DNA of 64,000 nucleotides from CAVTWH01 sp963794685 (lineage in GTDB: Bacteria; Actinomycetota; Actinomycetes; Mycobacteriales; Micromonosporaceae): positions 806,001 to 870,000 of the forward strand of contig CAWCFK010000010.1 in the NCBI GenBank assembly GCA_963794685.1. Reading direction: 5' to 3'. Under the pieces are notes generated by a model. The model saw only the letters and a list, made by a program, of their open reading frames with translations. It had not been told where the DNA came from and made no database searches. Shown piece by piece: positions 39,222-51,627 of this stretch (its first letter is position 1; every line of letters begins with the position of its first letter). Position numbers and translations under genes: made by a program.

Positions 39222-39851
39222 GCGGGGGTACGCCGGCACAGCGCACCCGACTGCGCCGGCTGCCCGAGAAGGCGGTCACCGATCCGGCCACCCTGCACGC
39301 GATCCTCGACGCCGGCCGGGTGGCGCACGTCGGCATCGCCACCGACACCCCCTACGTGATCCCGATGGCGTACGCCCGCGACGGCGACCGGGTCCTGGTG
39401 CACGGCTCCACCGGCAGCCGACTGGTCCGCGCGCTCGCCGACGGCGCCCCCGCGTGCCTCACGGTGACCCTGCTCGACGGCCTGGTACTGGCCCGCAGCG
39501 CATTCGAGTCCTCGATGCACTACCGCTGCGCGATGGTCTTCGGCAGCTTCACCGCGCTCACCGGCGACTCCACAGTGGACGGACTCCGCCGGATCACCGA
39601 GCACCTGCTGCCCGGCCGGTGGGACAGCCTGCGCCCGCCACACCGCAAGGAGATCGCGGCCACCGCCGTGCTCGCGCTGCCGCTGTCGCAGTGGTCGGTG
39701 AAGGTCAGCGCCGGGCCACCCGGACGACCCGGCCGAGGACGTCGACTGGCCGGTGTGGGCCGGCGTCATCCCGCTGCACGAGCGGCTCGGCGAGCCGGTG
39801 CCCGCCGCCGACCTGCCGCCCGGCCTGGCCGCGCCCGACCTCTCCCGCTGA
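39206..39851 (+). CDS. Pyridoxamine-5'-phosphate oxidase-like flavin-binding protein (one indel)
   Basis: About 214 residues with a split-barrel FMN-binding fold: LHAILDAGRVAHVGIATD, YVIPMAYARDGDRVLVHGS, SSMHYRCAMVFGSF and a WP.WAGVIPL tail. One extra C at about 39716 breaks SAGHPDDPAEDVDWPVWAGV; removal restores the TGA at 39849-39851 and gives 215 codons. The ATG lies inside the end of the aminotransferase gene and the TGA overlaps the oxidase ATG, so translation is coupled. It may support PLP supply or detoxify an intermediate; exact activity unknown. Confidence 0.83.
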
Positions 39852-41228
39852 TGGGCTACCGGGACCTGTCCTACTGGCTGTCCAGTGTGGACACTCCGCT
39901 CGTGCCGGGGCCGGCGCTGCCCGGCGACACCGACGTGGACGTGGCCATCGTGGGCGGCGGGTACACCGGGCTGTGGACGGCGTACTACCTGGCCCGTGCC
40001 GACCCCGGCCTGCGGATCGCGGTGCTGGAGGCGGAGCTCTGCGGGTACGGGGCGAGCGGGCGCAACGGTGGCTGGTGCTCGGCGCTGCTGCCCACCTCCA
40101 CCGGGGTACTCGCCCGCGAGCACGGCACCGGCCCGGCGCTCGCGTTCGTGGCGGCCATGCGGGCGACCGTGGACGAGGTCGGTCGGGCTGCCGCCGCCGA
40201 GGGCATCGACTGCGACTACGCCAAGGGCGGCACCGTCACGCTGGCCCGTACCCCCGTGCAACTGGCCCGCGCACAGGCCGCCCTCGCCGCCGAGCGCGAA
40301 CTGGGCAGCGGCCCCGACGACCTGGTCCTGCTGGACGCCGCGCAGGCGAGTGCCCGGGTGGGCGCGACGGGCGTGCTCGGCGGCCTCTACACCCCGCACT
40401 GCGCCCGCATCCACCCCGCGAAGCTGGTCCGTGGCCTGGCTACTGCGGTACGCGGCCTCGGCGTGCGGGTCTACGAGCAGACCAGGGTCACCGCCATCGA
40501 GCCGGGCGTGGTGCGCACCGCACACGGCAGAGTCCGCGCCGACGTGGTGGTCCGCGCCACCGAGGGGTACACGCCGACGATCCCCGGCCACCGCCGCGCC
40601 ATCGCCCCGGTGTACTCGCTGATGCTGGCGACCGCGCCGCTGCCCGGGTCGTTCTGGGACACGGCGGGGCTGGCGCAGCGGGAGACCTTCTCCGACGAGC
40701 GGCACCTGATCATCTACGGGCAGCGCACCGCCGACGACCGGCTGGCCTTCGGTGGGCGGGGTGCGCCCTACCACTACGGGTCCGCCGTCCGGCCCGCCTT
40801 CGACCGGGAGCCCAGGGTCTTCCGGGAGCTGGCCCGGGTGCTGCTCGAACTGTTCCCGGCGCTCGGTCCCCGGGTGCCGGTCGAGTACACCTGGGGTGGG
40901 CCGCTGGGGATCGCCCGCGACTGGCACGCGTCGGTGGGGCTGGACCGGGCCACCGGGCTCGCCTGGGCAGGCGGGTACGTCGGCGACGGTGTCGGCACCA
41001 CCAACCTGGCCGGGCGTACGCTCACGGACCTGATCCTGCGCCGGGACACCGAGTTGACCGCGCTGCCGTGGGTCGGGCACCGCTCGCCGCGCTGGGAGCC
41101 GGAGCCGCTGCGCTGGCTCGGCGTCAACACCGGCCTACGGGTACTGGGCGCCGCCGACGCCGAGGAGTCCCGTACCGGGCAGGGAATCCCGCCTCGCCAA
41201 GCGCTTCGCCCGCTTCCTCGGCGGTTGA
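39851..41228 (+). CDS. DAO-family FAD oxidoreductase, gamma-glutamylputrescine oxidase-like (one indel)
   Basis: The 458-residue flavoprotein begins MGYRDLSYWLSSVDTPLVPG and has the dinucleotide motif VAIVGGGYTGLWTAYYLA, FAD loop YGASGRNGGWCSAL, and the C-terminal GYVGDGVGTTNLAGRTL. These are hallmarks of DAO-type amine oxidases such as PuuB. It probably deaminates a polyamine-derived amine to the aldehyde used by the ALDHs of the cluster. An extra C at 41180 disturbs only the last 20 residues; removing it gives RESRLAKRFARFLGG and a TGA at 41226-41228. No PuuA-type glutamylputrescine synthetase is present in the window. Confidence 0.87.
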
Positions 41229-41291
41229 CCGCGCGCCACCCGTGATCACGGAAGGATAGGTGCGGTCAGGACAACACCGACTCCTTCGTGG

Positions 41292-41792
41292 TCATGGAGT
41301 ACGTCGCGCTGTCGGCGCCTGGGCGGTGGCGGCCGCCAGCACGACCGGGTCCAGGCACCCGGCCGCGTAACCGGCGATGCGCCGGCGGATGTCGCGCCCC
41401 AGCAGCCAGCGCCCGAGCGCGTGACCGACCGGGCGGAGCACCCCGGGCCGGCAGCGGAAGTTGTACCGCCAGGTGGCGACCGTGCCGCCGGCGCCGTCCG
41501 GGGCGAACCGCCAGCCACCCGCGAACGTCTCGAAGAACCACGGGCCGGCGACCATCTTCATGCCGACGTGACTGGGTGGCACGTAGGAGACGTACTCGCT
41601 CGTCATGCTGAGTCGGTGCCGGGACCGGGTGAAGGTGCGTACGCCCTTGCCGGGGCGGGTCGCGCCGTCGACGAAGTGCTGCTCGTGGACGAACGGATCC
41701 CAGCGGTAGCGCACCGGGGCGACGGTCTGTGAGACGGCGAACGCGATCTCCGGCGGCACCGGCACGGTCACGGCGGCTTCGACGACGGGCAT
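41292..41792 (-). CDS. START-like (SRPBCC, polyketide cyclase/dehydrase) protein
   Basis: The 166-residue soluble protein starts MPVVEAAVTVPVPPEIAFAVS and follows the SRPBCC helix-grip pattern (RYRWDPFVHEQHFVDGAT, GPWFFETFAGGWRFAPDG, GGTVATWRYNFRCRPG). Such proteins bind small lipophilic ligands; no catalytic residues can be assigned. I chose ATG 41792, since upstream residues are low-complexity. It lies between the convergent oxidase gene and the GH3 gene and probably has its own promoter. Confidence 0.75.
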   Translation of the reverse strand: MPVVEAAVTVPVPPEIAFAVSQTVAPVRYRWDPFVHEQHFVDGATRPGKGVRTFTRSRHRLSMTSEYVSYVPPSHVGMKMVAGPWFFETFAGGWRFAPDGAGGTVATWRYNFRCRPGVLRPVGHALGRWLLGRDIRRRIAGYAAGCLDPVVLAAATAQAPTARRTP

Positions 41793-41816
41793 GACCCCAT
41801 TCTCCGGCGGGCACGC

Positions 41817-41853
41817 CACCGCCCGGACCCGCACTACGCGAGTCCGGGCGGTG
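41817..41853 (-). terminator. Hairpin downstream of the GH3 gene
   Basis: A perfect 12-bp stem (41817-41828 with 41842-41853) and a 13-base loop lie about 85 bases after the beta-glucosidase stop and just before the START-like gene. Confidence 0.65.
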
Positions 41854-41938
41854 ACCCCCGTCGGCCGCCCCGCCGCCCTGTCCGGGCCGGCCGGCCACTG
41901 AGGCCAGCCGTCCACGGGTGGCCGGCGGACGTGCGGAG

Positions 41939-45179
<3,241 letters not shown>

Positions 45180-45513
45180 GCGACCTCCCTGGCGACCCGC
45201 AGGGCCGCAGCAGTCCGCCGCCCCGGGCGGCACGGGCTCATGCCACCGGCCACGACCGGGCCCGGGACGGGCGCGCGGCGTCGGGGTCAGTGGCGGGAAG
45301 ACGGATGCCCGGGGACGGTCGGAGTTCCGAAGTGATCACTGAGAGTGTTCACGGACGACATTAGGAAGGAGCCCGAACAATGTCAACAACATCGATATGA
45401 CGACGCTCAATGCGGCACGGAGCACGGGCAGGCCGGACGCCGGGCCGGCCCGATCGCCGCGGAATCGTGGACGCGGGGGAATCGGATGGGTGGGAGGGGG
45501 TACCCGCGGATGG
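45180..45513. other. Intergenic region with the GH3 promoter
   Basis: This 334-base gap between the GH3 start and the DUF3499 gene holds a good promoter on the minus strand (45358-45386) and the palindrome AGTGATCACT at 45331-45340, a possible operator just downstream of the transcription start. The CebR box TGGGAGCGCTCCCA, common before actinobacterial beta-glucosidases, was not found. No gene is evident. Confidence 0.5.
45358..45386 (-). promoter_or_regulatory. Sigma-70-like promoter of the GH3 gene
   Basis: On the minus strand a consensus TTGACA (45386-45381) is followed by a 17-base spacer and TAATGT (45363-45358). Transcription would start near 45350, giving a leader of about 170 bases. 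Confidence 0.65.
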
Positions 45514-45891
45514 TCAGCGGGACGGCGGGATGACCCGCAGGTGGCCCCGGCGGCCGGTGACGTGCTGGCTGTGGCCCTGCCCGGCCGGCTGGTCGTCGGA
45601 GTGTTGCCGGGCCACCGGCGGGCGGGCCGCCTCGCGCACCGCCTCGGCCAACGCGACCAGGTCGTCGGTGCTCGGTGGCGGCGGGCCGAAGTCGCCGTCG
45701 TGGCGGACCAGATCCCAGCCGCGCGGGGCAGTCAGGCTGCGGGCGTGCGGCTCGCAGAGGTCATAGGTGTGCGGCTCGGCGAAGGCGGCCAGCGGGCCGA
45801 CGACAGCAGTCGAGTCGGCGTAGACATACGTGAGGGTTGCGACTGCCGACCGGGGGCAGCCGTTTCGCGAGCAACGCCGGGGGGACCTCAC
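45514..45891 (-). CDS. DUF3499 family protein
   Basis: The 125-residue protein begins MRSPRRCSRNGCPRSAVATLTYVYAD and contains YDLCEPHARSLTAPRGWDLVR, the DUF3499 pattern with Cys pairs likely to bind zinc, followed by a disordered His/Gln-rich tail. It is an actinobacterial protein of unknown function, always near whiB2 and the metallopeptidase-like gene. The start is GTG; the next gene is divergent, 118 bases away. Confidence 0.85.
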   Translation of the reverse strand: MRSPRRCSRNGCPRSAVATLTYVYADSTAVVGPLAAFAEPHTYDLCEPHARSLTAPRGWDLVRHDGDFGPPPPSTDDLVALAEAVREAARPPVARQHSDDQPAGQGHSQHVTGRRGHLRVIPPSR

Positions 45892-46009
45892 GGCCGCACG
45901 CTACCCCCGTCCGGCCGCGGGAAACGTGAATTCCCGTGTCGACACGCCGGAACAGGACGTTCGGCCGACGCTCAGCGGCCCGGTCGGCACGCCGGGGTAC
46001 CCTTACCGC

Positions 46010-46468
46010 ATGTCCAGCCCGGCGGTGTACAACAGCGCCCGCGGACCCGGTCGCCGGGGCCGTCGCGACCGGCACGGGCGTGGACTGCGCGGCCGGCTCG
46101 TCCCGGCCAACCTGCCGGCCTCGCGGACCAAGGCGGAGCTCTTCGACGACCTGGTCCTCGACGCGGTCGAGGCGCTGGAACGCACGCACGCCAAGGAGTT
46201 GGCCGGAGTCGAGTTCGCCGTCGAAGATGTGCCGCCCGACCTCAACGTCTACGACTCCGACGTGCTGGAGGACGGCGAGGTGCCGCTGGCCCGACTGCTG
46301 CCCGGCACCGGTGGCCGGCAGACCACGCCGCCGCGCATCATCCTCTACCGCCGCCCGCTGGAGTTCCGGGCGCTGGACCGCGACGACCTGGCCGACCTGG
46401 TGCACGATGTGATCATCGAGCAGGTGGCGAACCTGCTCGGGGTCGACCCGGAAGAGCTCGACGGCTGA
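46010..46468 (+). CDS. Metallopeptidase-family (zincin-like) protein with degenerate motif
   Basis: The 152-residue protein has a basic N-terminal tail and a core (LFDDLVLDAVEALERTHAKELAG is about residues 43-65; VEFAVEDVPP; RIILYRRPLEFRA) that matches the small predicted metallopeptidase family next to DUF3499 and whiB2. The expected HExxH zinc helix reads LVHDVIIEQVANLLG, with Asp for Glu and no second His in place. So either the family uses a different set of ligands or it is inactive. The ATG at 46010 lacks a strong ribosome-binding site. It converges with whiB. Confidence 0.82.
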   Translation: MSSPAVYNSARGPGRRGRRDRHGRGLRGRLVPANLPASRTKAELFDDLVLDAVEALERTHAKELAGVEFAVEDVPPDLNVYDSDVLEDGEVPLARLLPGTGGRQTTPPRIILYRRPLEFRALDRDDLADLVHDVIIEQVANLLGVDPEELDG

Positions 46469-46567
46469 CCGCCGGGCCCTTCCGGGCCGCTACCTACGTT
46501 GCCCCGCTTGCCTTTTCGCCGACTGCCCTTCCGCCGGCTGCCTTTCGCAGGCTGGAGCCGCCTTCGC

Positions 46568-46825
46568 TCAGGCGGCGCGCCGCTTGAGCTTGCGACGCTC
46601 CCGTTCGGACAGTCCCCCCCAGATACCGAAGCGCTCGTCGTGGCCCAGGGCGTACTCCAGGCACTCCCCCTTGACCTCACAACGCGAGCAGATCCGCTTG
46701 GCCTCGCGGGTCGAGCCGCCCTTCTCGGGGAAGAACGCCTCCGGGTCGGTCTGCGAGCACAGCGCGCGCTCCTGCCACTCTGGCGCGTCGCCGAGCAGGT
46801 CGGCCGCTTCGAGTGTGCCGTCCAC
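46568..46825 (-). CDS. whiB2: WhiB-family iron-sulfur transcription factor (WhiB2/WhmD-like)
   Basis: The 85-residue protein has the four cluster-binding cysteines (Cys23, 46, 49, 55), the GIWGG turn at 67-71 and a basic C-terminus (SERERRKLKRRAA) for DNA contact. WhiB2/WhmD proteins bind a [4Fe-4S] cluster and sigma-A and control septation and, in sporulating actinomycetes, cell division during sporulation. The GTG start follows AGGAGGTAC. A long upstream gap holds a promoter with a perfect palindrome over the -10 box. Locus context (DUF3499, metallopeptidase, manB, F420 genes) supports the WhiB2 subclass. Confidence 0.93.
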   Translation of the reverse strand: MDGTLEAADLLGDAPEWQERALCSQTDPEAFFPEKGGSTREAKRICSRCEVKGECLEYALGHDERFGIWGGLSERERRKLKRRAA

Positions 46826-47339
46826 GTGTACCTCCTAACATCGCGCCGGGCGGTGAAGCCCGCCGCGTCCCCCCTTGTCAACCGGGCACCTGCCGACCCC
46901 ATCGGCCGGTGCCCGAAAGCCCGAATTGCGATGTTTTTGCACCGACAATTGAGCATCCCCGCTGAAATTACACGCGTGTAATGCGTGCGTCGTCAAGCGG
47001 AACCTGATAAATGCGCCCGTTCGGCGAACCCCGCAACCTGATCTTTCCGGCCGTGCTAGGAGGTCGCCCGTCGGGTCGCGCCACAGCGCCTGCCGACAGT
47101 CTCCCTATCGAGCGTGGCGGGAAAAGGTAACGGCCGACCCGGCGCGGCTCCCGGGAAATTGCCGTCCACTGTGCATAGCCGCAGGTGAGCGTGGGCCGGC
47201 AGGTTCAACGCGCCGGATGACGACACGCCGACCGCAGGATGGCACGATGAGTTACCGACCGTCGTCACGCGCCTACTTCGCGTCAGATTGCGGGCGCCTT
47301 CGCCGGGACCCAGCCCGACCCGGCCCCCTGCGGAGCGGG
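46826..47339. other. Long regulatory region between fbiC and whiB2
   Basis: The 514-base gap between the fbiC stop and whiB2 start contains the palindromic promoter at 46967-46996 and a likely whiB leader of about 135 bases. The half next to fbiC (47000-47339) shows no convincing gene or terminator hairpin. A long leader is common for developmental regulators. Confidence 0.5.
46967..46996 (-). promoter_or_regulatory. Probable whiB2 promoter overlapped by a 16-bp palindrome
   Basis: ATTACACGCGTGTAAT (46967-46982) is a perfect palindrome. On the minus strand TTGACG (46996-46991) is followed by an 18-base spacer and TGTAAT (46972-46967), so the palindrome covers the -10 and part of the spacer, a repressor-like position. 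The half site TTAC.C recalls BldD sites but the centre differs from the BldD consensus. Confidence 0.55.
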
Positions 47340-50072
47340 TCAGCCGGAGCGGCTCGGCAGAACCGTGCCGTAGGTGGTGGTGCGCTGGCGGGCGGGGCGG
47401 CCGATGGCGGTGGCCATCGCCTCGAGCTCGGCGACCGTGCGGCGGGAACCGTGCTCCGAACCGGCCATCCGGGAGATGGTCTCCTCCATCAGCGTGCCGC
47501 CCAGGTCGTTCGCGCCGCCCCGCAGCAGCGCCCCGGTGCCCTCGTCGCCGAGCTTCACCCAGGAGCACTGGATGTTGGGGATCCGCCCGTGCAGCAGGAT
47601 CCGCGCCATCGCGTGCACCACCCGGTTCTCCCGCCAGGTCGCCCCGGCACGGGCGATCCCGGCCAGGTAGATCGGCGCGTTCTGGTGCACGAACGGCAGG
47701 CCGACGAACTCGGTGAAGCCGCCGGTACGGTCCTGGATCTCGGCGAGCACCCGGAAATGGTGCAGCCACTGGCGGGGATGGTCGACATGCCCGTACATCA
47801 TCGTGGAACTGGACCGGATGCCCAGCTCGTGCGCGGTGCTCACCACCTCGATCCAGGCCGCGGCCGGCAGCTTGCCCTTGGTCAGCACCCAGCGCACGTC
47901 GTCGTCGAGGATCTCGGCGGCCGTCCCCGGGATCGTGTCCAGCCCGGCCTCCCGCAGCTCCAGCAGCCACTCCTTGACCGGTACGCCGGCCTTCGCGGCC
48001 GCCGTCACCACCTCCATCGGGGAGAAGGCGTGCACGTGCATGCCGGGTACCCGGGCCTTGATCGCCCGCACCAGCTCGGCGTACGAGCCGGCCGGCAGCT
48101 TCGGGTCGATCCCGCCCTGCATGCAGACCTCGGTCGCGCCGTCCCGCCACGCCTCCTCGGCCCGGTCGGCCACCTGCTCCACCGACAGCCGGAACGCGTC
48201 GGCGTCCCGCTCCCGCTGGGCGAACGCACAGAACCGGCAGCCCACGTAGCAGACGTTGGTGAAGTTGATGTTCCGGTTCACCACGTAGGTGACGTCCGCA
48301 CCGACGACGTCCCGGCGCAGGTCGTCGGCGATCCCGGCCAGCTCGTCCAGGGCCGGGCCGTCGCACTCCAACAGCGCCAGGGCCGCGTCGGCGTGCGCCG
48401 GGTCGAGCAGCGCCGCCGGATCCGTCCCGGCCAGCCGTAGCCCGGCAGCCACCTCGGCCGGGTACCGCCCGCGCCGCGCGCCGTCCACAGTGGACTCGAC
48501 CCCGACGCCAGCGGACTCACCACCGGCCCCCGCCGAATCATCGCCGGGGGTTCCGCCGGTGGAGATTTCGCTGGCGGGTGTGCCGGCGGCGGTCTGGGCG
48601 GCGTGGGCGGCTACCTCGGACCAGTCGCCGTAGACCGCGTCGAAGTCGGAGCGGCGGTCGGCGCTGCGGCCGGTGGTGTCGATGCTGGCGTGCAGATCCA
48701 CCCGGCCGCCCGGCTGGAACTGCTCGTCAGGCTCCTGCCAGGGCCGGCCCACCGGACGCGCCGACTCGACCGCCAGGCCGGTCTGCGGGTCGGCCAGCGC
48801 CGCCACGTGCGCGGCCAGTCGCGGATCGAGCCATCCGACACCGCGCCGCAGGTACTCCGGGTAGATGGTCAACCGCTCGCGCAGCGTGAAGCCGGCCGCT
48901 GCCGTGCGCCGGGCCAGCTCCTCGATCGCCGGCCACGGCCGCTCCGGGTTCACGTGGTCGGGGGTGACCGGAGAGACGCCGCCCCAGTCGTCAATACCCG
49001 CCCGCAGCAGCAGCGCGAACTCGTCGGCACCCGGCTGCACACCCGCTCCGGCGGCCACCTCGGCGCCAGCTTCGCAGCCCGCTTCGGCGGACGGCTCCGG
49101 GTGCTCGCCGATCAGGTTCGGCGGGGCCTGGATACGGGTCTGCGGGCCGAGCACCAGGCGGCCCACCGCCACCGTGGCGGCCAGGTCGTGCAGCTCGGCG
49201 TCGGGACGGGCACGCATCGCGGTATCCGGCTTGGCGCGGAAGTTCTGCAGGATGACCTCCTGCACGCCGCTGTAGGCGCGGGATACGCGGCGCAGCGCGA
49301 ACAGCGACTCGGCCCGCTCGGTGAGCGTCTCGCCGATGCCGATCAGCAGGCCGGTGGTGAAGGGCACGCCCACCCGGCCGGCGTCCTCCAGCACCCGTAG
49401 CCGCACCGCCGGCTCCTTGTCCGGTGAGCCGTAGTGCGGCCCGTCCGGCTGCGACCACAGCCGCTGCGCGGTGCTCTCCAGCATCATCCCCATGCTCGGC
49501 GCGACCGGCTTCAGACGCTGAAGTTCCTGCCAGCTCAGCACGCCGGGGTTGAGGTGCGGCAGCAGGCCGGTCTCCTCAAGCACCGCGATGGCGCAGGCGC
49601 GCAGATAGTCCACTGTGGAGGAGTAGCCGCGCTCGGACAGCCAGCGGGCCGCCTGCGGCCAGCGCGTCTCGGGCCGGTCGCCGAGGGTGAACAGCGCCTC
49701 CTTGCAGCCCTGCGCGGCACCGGCACGGGCGATCGCCAACACCTCGTCGCGCTCCAGGTAGGGGGCGGGAAGCTTGTGCGGCACGGTGACGAAGGTGCAG
49801 TAGTGGCAGCGGTCGCGACACAGCCGGGTGAGCGGGATGAAGACCTTCTTCGAGTACGTCACCACGCCCGGCCGGCCGGCCTGGGCCAGCCCGGCGTCGC
49901 GTACCCGGCCGGCGATGTCCAGCAACTCGTCCAGAGCCGGCCCGCGGGCGGTGAGCAGCACCGCCGCCTCGGTCACGTCCAGACTCCGACCGTCGGCCGC
50001 CCGCCGCAACGCCCGGCGCAGTGCCGGCTCGTCGTGGTCGGTACGCCGGATGGAACCAGTCAGCTCAGCCAC
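47340..50072 (-). CDS. fbiC: FO synthase (CofG-CofH fusion), coenzyme F420 biosynthesis
   Basis: The 910-residue protein fuses two radical-SAM enzymes that make 7,8-didemethyl-8-hydroxy-5-deazariboflavin from tyrosine and a ribityl-uracil. The CofG half has Cys85/89/92 (CRDRCHYC); the CofH half, near residue 615, has CYVGCRFC. Between them is an Ala/Gly/Ser-rich linker (about 500-545) longer than usual. The start is GTG 50072. It is separated from fbiA/fbiB by one membrane-protein gene and is on the opposite strand. FO feeds FbiA. Confidence 0.96.
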   Translation of the reverse strand: MAELTGSIRRTDHDEPALRRALRRAADGRSLDVTEAAVLLTARGPALDELLDIAGRVRDAGLAQAGRPGVVTYSKKVFIPLTRLCRDRCHYCTFVTVPHKLPAPYLERDEVLAIARAGAAQGCKEALFTLGDRPETRWPQAARWLSERGYSSTVDYLRACAIAVLEETGLLPHLNPGVLSWQELQRLKPVAPSMGMMLESTAQRLWSQPDGPHYGSPDKEPAVRLRVLEDAGRVGVPFTTGLLIGIGETLTERAESLFALRRVSRAYSGVQEVILQNFRAKPDTAMRARPDAELHDLAATVAVGRLVLGPQTRIQAPPNLIGEHPEPSAEAGCEAGAEVAAGAGVQPGADEFALLLRAGIDDWGGVSPVTPDHVNPERPWPAIEELARRTAAAGFTLRERLTIYPEYLRRGVGWLDPRLAAHVAALADPQTGLAVESARPVGRPWQEPDEQFQPGGRVDLHASIDTTGRSADRRSDFDAVYGDWSEVAAHAAQTAAGTPASEISTGGTPGDDSAGAGGESAGVGVESTVDGARRGRYPAEVAAGLRLAGTDPAALLDPAHADAALALLECDGPALDELAGIADDLRRDVVGADVTYVVNRNINFTNVCYVGCRFCAFAQRERDADAFRLSVEQVADRAEEAWRDGATEVCMQGGIDPKLPAGSYAELVRAIKARVPGMHVHAFSPMEVVTAAAKAGVPVKEWLLELREAGLDTIPGTAAEILDDDVRWVLTKGKLPAAAWIEVVSTAHELGIRSSSTMMYGHVDHPRQWLHHFRVLAEIQDRTGGFTEFVGLPFVHQNAPIYLAGIARAGATWRENRVVHAMARILLHGRIPNIQCSWVKLGDEGTGALLRGGANDLGGTLMEETISRMAGSEHGSRRTVAELEAMATAIGRPARQRTTTYGTVLPSRSG

Positions 50073-50136
50073 TCCGGCAGCCTATCCGGCAGGTCGGACG
50101 CCCGTCCGGCCAGCGGCCCCGGTGACCGGCTCAGAC

Positions 50137-50175
50137 GGCGGTGGCCGGGCTCCCGGTCGGAGCCCGGCCACCGCC
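50137..50175 (-). terminator. Strong hairpin downstream of the Pro-rich membrane protein gene
   Basis: The arms 50137-50153 and 50159-50175 are perfect 17-base reverse complements with a 5-base loop, 12 bases after the stop at 50188. It isolates fbiC from the upstream gene. Confidence 0.88.
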
Positions 50176-50187
50176 GGTGATGCAGGG

Positions 50188-51477
50188 TCAGGAGCGCTGG
50201 TCGTCCGACTTCGGCGGCTCCTGCGGGGCGTACTCGGTGGGTGGCGCGGGCGGGTACTCGGTGGGTGGCGCGGGCGGGTACGCGGTCGCCCGGGTCGGTT
50301 CGTCGCCAGCCGGTTCCTCGGTCGGGGTCGCCGCCGGGGCCGATGGGATCACCTGAGTGTGCTCGGCGCCCGGGTCAACCGGGGACTCCGCCGCCGGCGG
50401 GGCCTCCGGGGTCGGTACCGGGGTGTACGAGTACGCCGCGTACGGGCCGGCCGCAGCGGACTCCGACTCCGGCGCGGGCACCGCAGCGCCACTCCACGGC
50501 GCGGCGGCCGGCTCCTGGGCAGCAGCGGGTTCCGCCGGGGCGGCCGGGGCCGGCCAACCCCCCGAGGTCGGCGCCACATACCCGGCAGCGCCCGAGGTCG
50601 GCTGTGCGTAGCCGGCAGCCCCCGAAGTCGGCGCGGGGTACCCGCCGGCCGGCTGCTGGTAGCCGGCAGCCGGATAGCCGGCAGCGCCCGAGGTCGGCGC
50701 GGGCGCCGGGTAGCCGCTGGTCGGCTGCGGGTAACCGGGAGCTCCCGGCGTCGGGTACCCGGGCTGGGCCGGCTGGCCGTAGCCGCCCGGGTACCCGGGC
50801 TGCTGCTGCGGGTAGCCGGGCTGGCCGCCCTGCGGGTAACCGGGCTGGCCGGGCTGGCCGCCCTGCGGGTAACCGCCCTGGTAGCCGGGCTGGCCGTACG
50901 GGTAGCCCGGCTGGGCGACCGGCTTGGGCGCCGGCGGGTAGCACTTCGTCCAGATCCGGAACACCAGGAAGCCGGCCAGGCCCAGCAGCGCCAGCAGCAC
51001 CAGCCGGTAGAGCAGGCTCAGGAAGGTGGTGCGGCCCCAGTTGTCACCGCGGTAGGGGGTGCCCGGGTCGAACCGGTAAACCAGGCCGAACAGCAGCGAC
51101 ACCAGGCCGAACAGCAGCGCTGCCCCGTAGAGCACCAGCGCGCCGAGAGTCACCAGCCGCGCCTTCGGCGTCACCGGCTTGACCACGGTCACCAGCAGCA
51201 CCGCGATCAGCGGCAGGAAGATGGTGAAAACATTGACGAAGTCGCCCCAGGAGCTGTCGGCGGCGGCAGTGAAGTGGTCGGCGTTGATGACCCAGCCGAA
51301 GACGCCGAGCACCAGCAGCAGCGCGACCACGCCGAGCAGGGCGAATGCGCCGATCTCGCGGTAGCCCTCGACGACCTGGCGGGCGTCGGCTGCGGGTGCC
51401 GCCGGGGCGGGCGCCGCGGGCGTGGGCGCCGGTGCGGTTGGGGCCGGATAGCCCTGGTACGGCGGTTGGCCGGTCAC
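50188..51477 (-). CDS. Membrane protein with long Pro/Gly/Tyr-rich repeat tail
   Basis: The 429-residue protein has a Pro/Ala-rich N-terminus, four or so transmembrane helices (about 45-190; YREIGAFALLGVVALLLVLG, FLPLIAVLLVTVV) and a tail with many PGYPQGGQ / PTSGAAGYP repeats ending in TEYPPAPPTEY. Such tails are probably disordered and may phase-separate or bind the wall. I chose GTG 51477 with GGGGGAGA upstream. No family function is known. It is divergent from fbiA. Confidence 0.75.
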   Translation of the reverse strand: MTGQPPYQGYPAPTAPAPTPAAPAPAAPAADARQVVEGYREIGAFALLGVVALLLVLGVFGWVINADHFTAAADSSWGDFVNVFTIFLPLIAVLLVTVVKPVTPKARLVTLGALVLYGAALLFGLVSLLFGLVYRFDPGTPYRGDNWGRTTFLSLLYRLVLLALLGLAGFLVFRIWTKCYPPAPKPVAQPGYPYGQPGYQGGYPQGGQPGQPGYPQGGQPGYPQQQPGYPGGYGQPAQPGYPTPGAPGYPQPTSGYPAPAPTSGAAGYPAAGYQQPAGGYPAPTSGAAGYAQPTSGAAGYVAPTSGGWPAPAAPAEPAAAQEPAAAPWSGAAVPAPESESAAAGPYAAYSYTPVPTPEAPPAAESPVDPGAEHTQVIPSAPAATPTEEPAGDEPTRATAYPPAPPTEYPPAPPTEYAPQEPPKSDDQRS

Positions 51478-51627
51478 GATTCTCCCCCTCATAACGGATG
51501 GGTTCGGTGGCTGCGAGGTGCGGCACGCGCTGTCGCGGCGCCGACAAACAGTGCGAGCCTAGCGGTGTCGCGCACATTTGGCGCGGCCCGGATCAGGCTC
51601 GGCGCGCAGGTAGGCGAGGATGACGCC

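Noticed and set aside
46967..46982. BldD binding site
   Set aside because: Half sites are similar (TTAC.C) but the central spacing and bases do not fit the BldD consensus; kept only as an unnamed palindrome.
49828..51627. N-terminal extension of fbiA by about 600 residues
   Set aside because: The extension is Arg/Gly-rich antisense text over the Pro-rich membrane protein gene; FbiA begins at the ATG at 51628.
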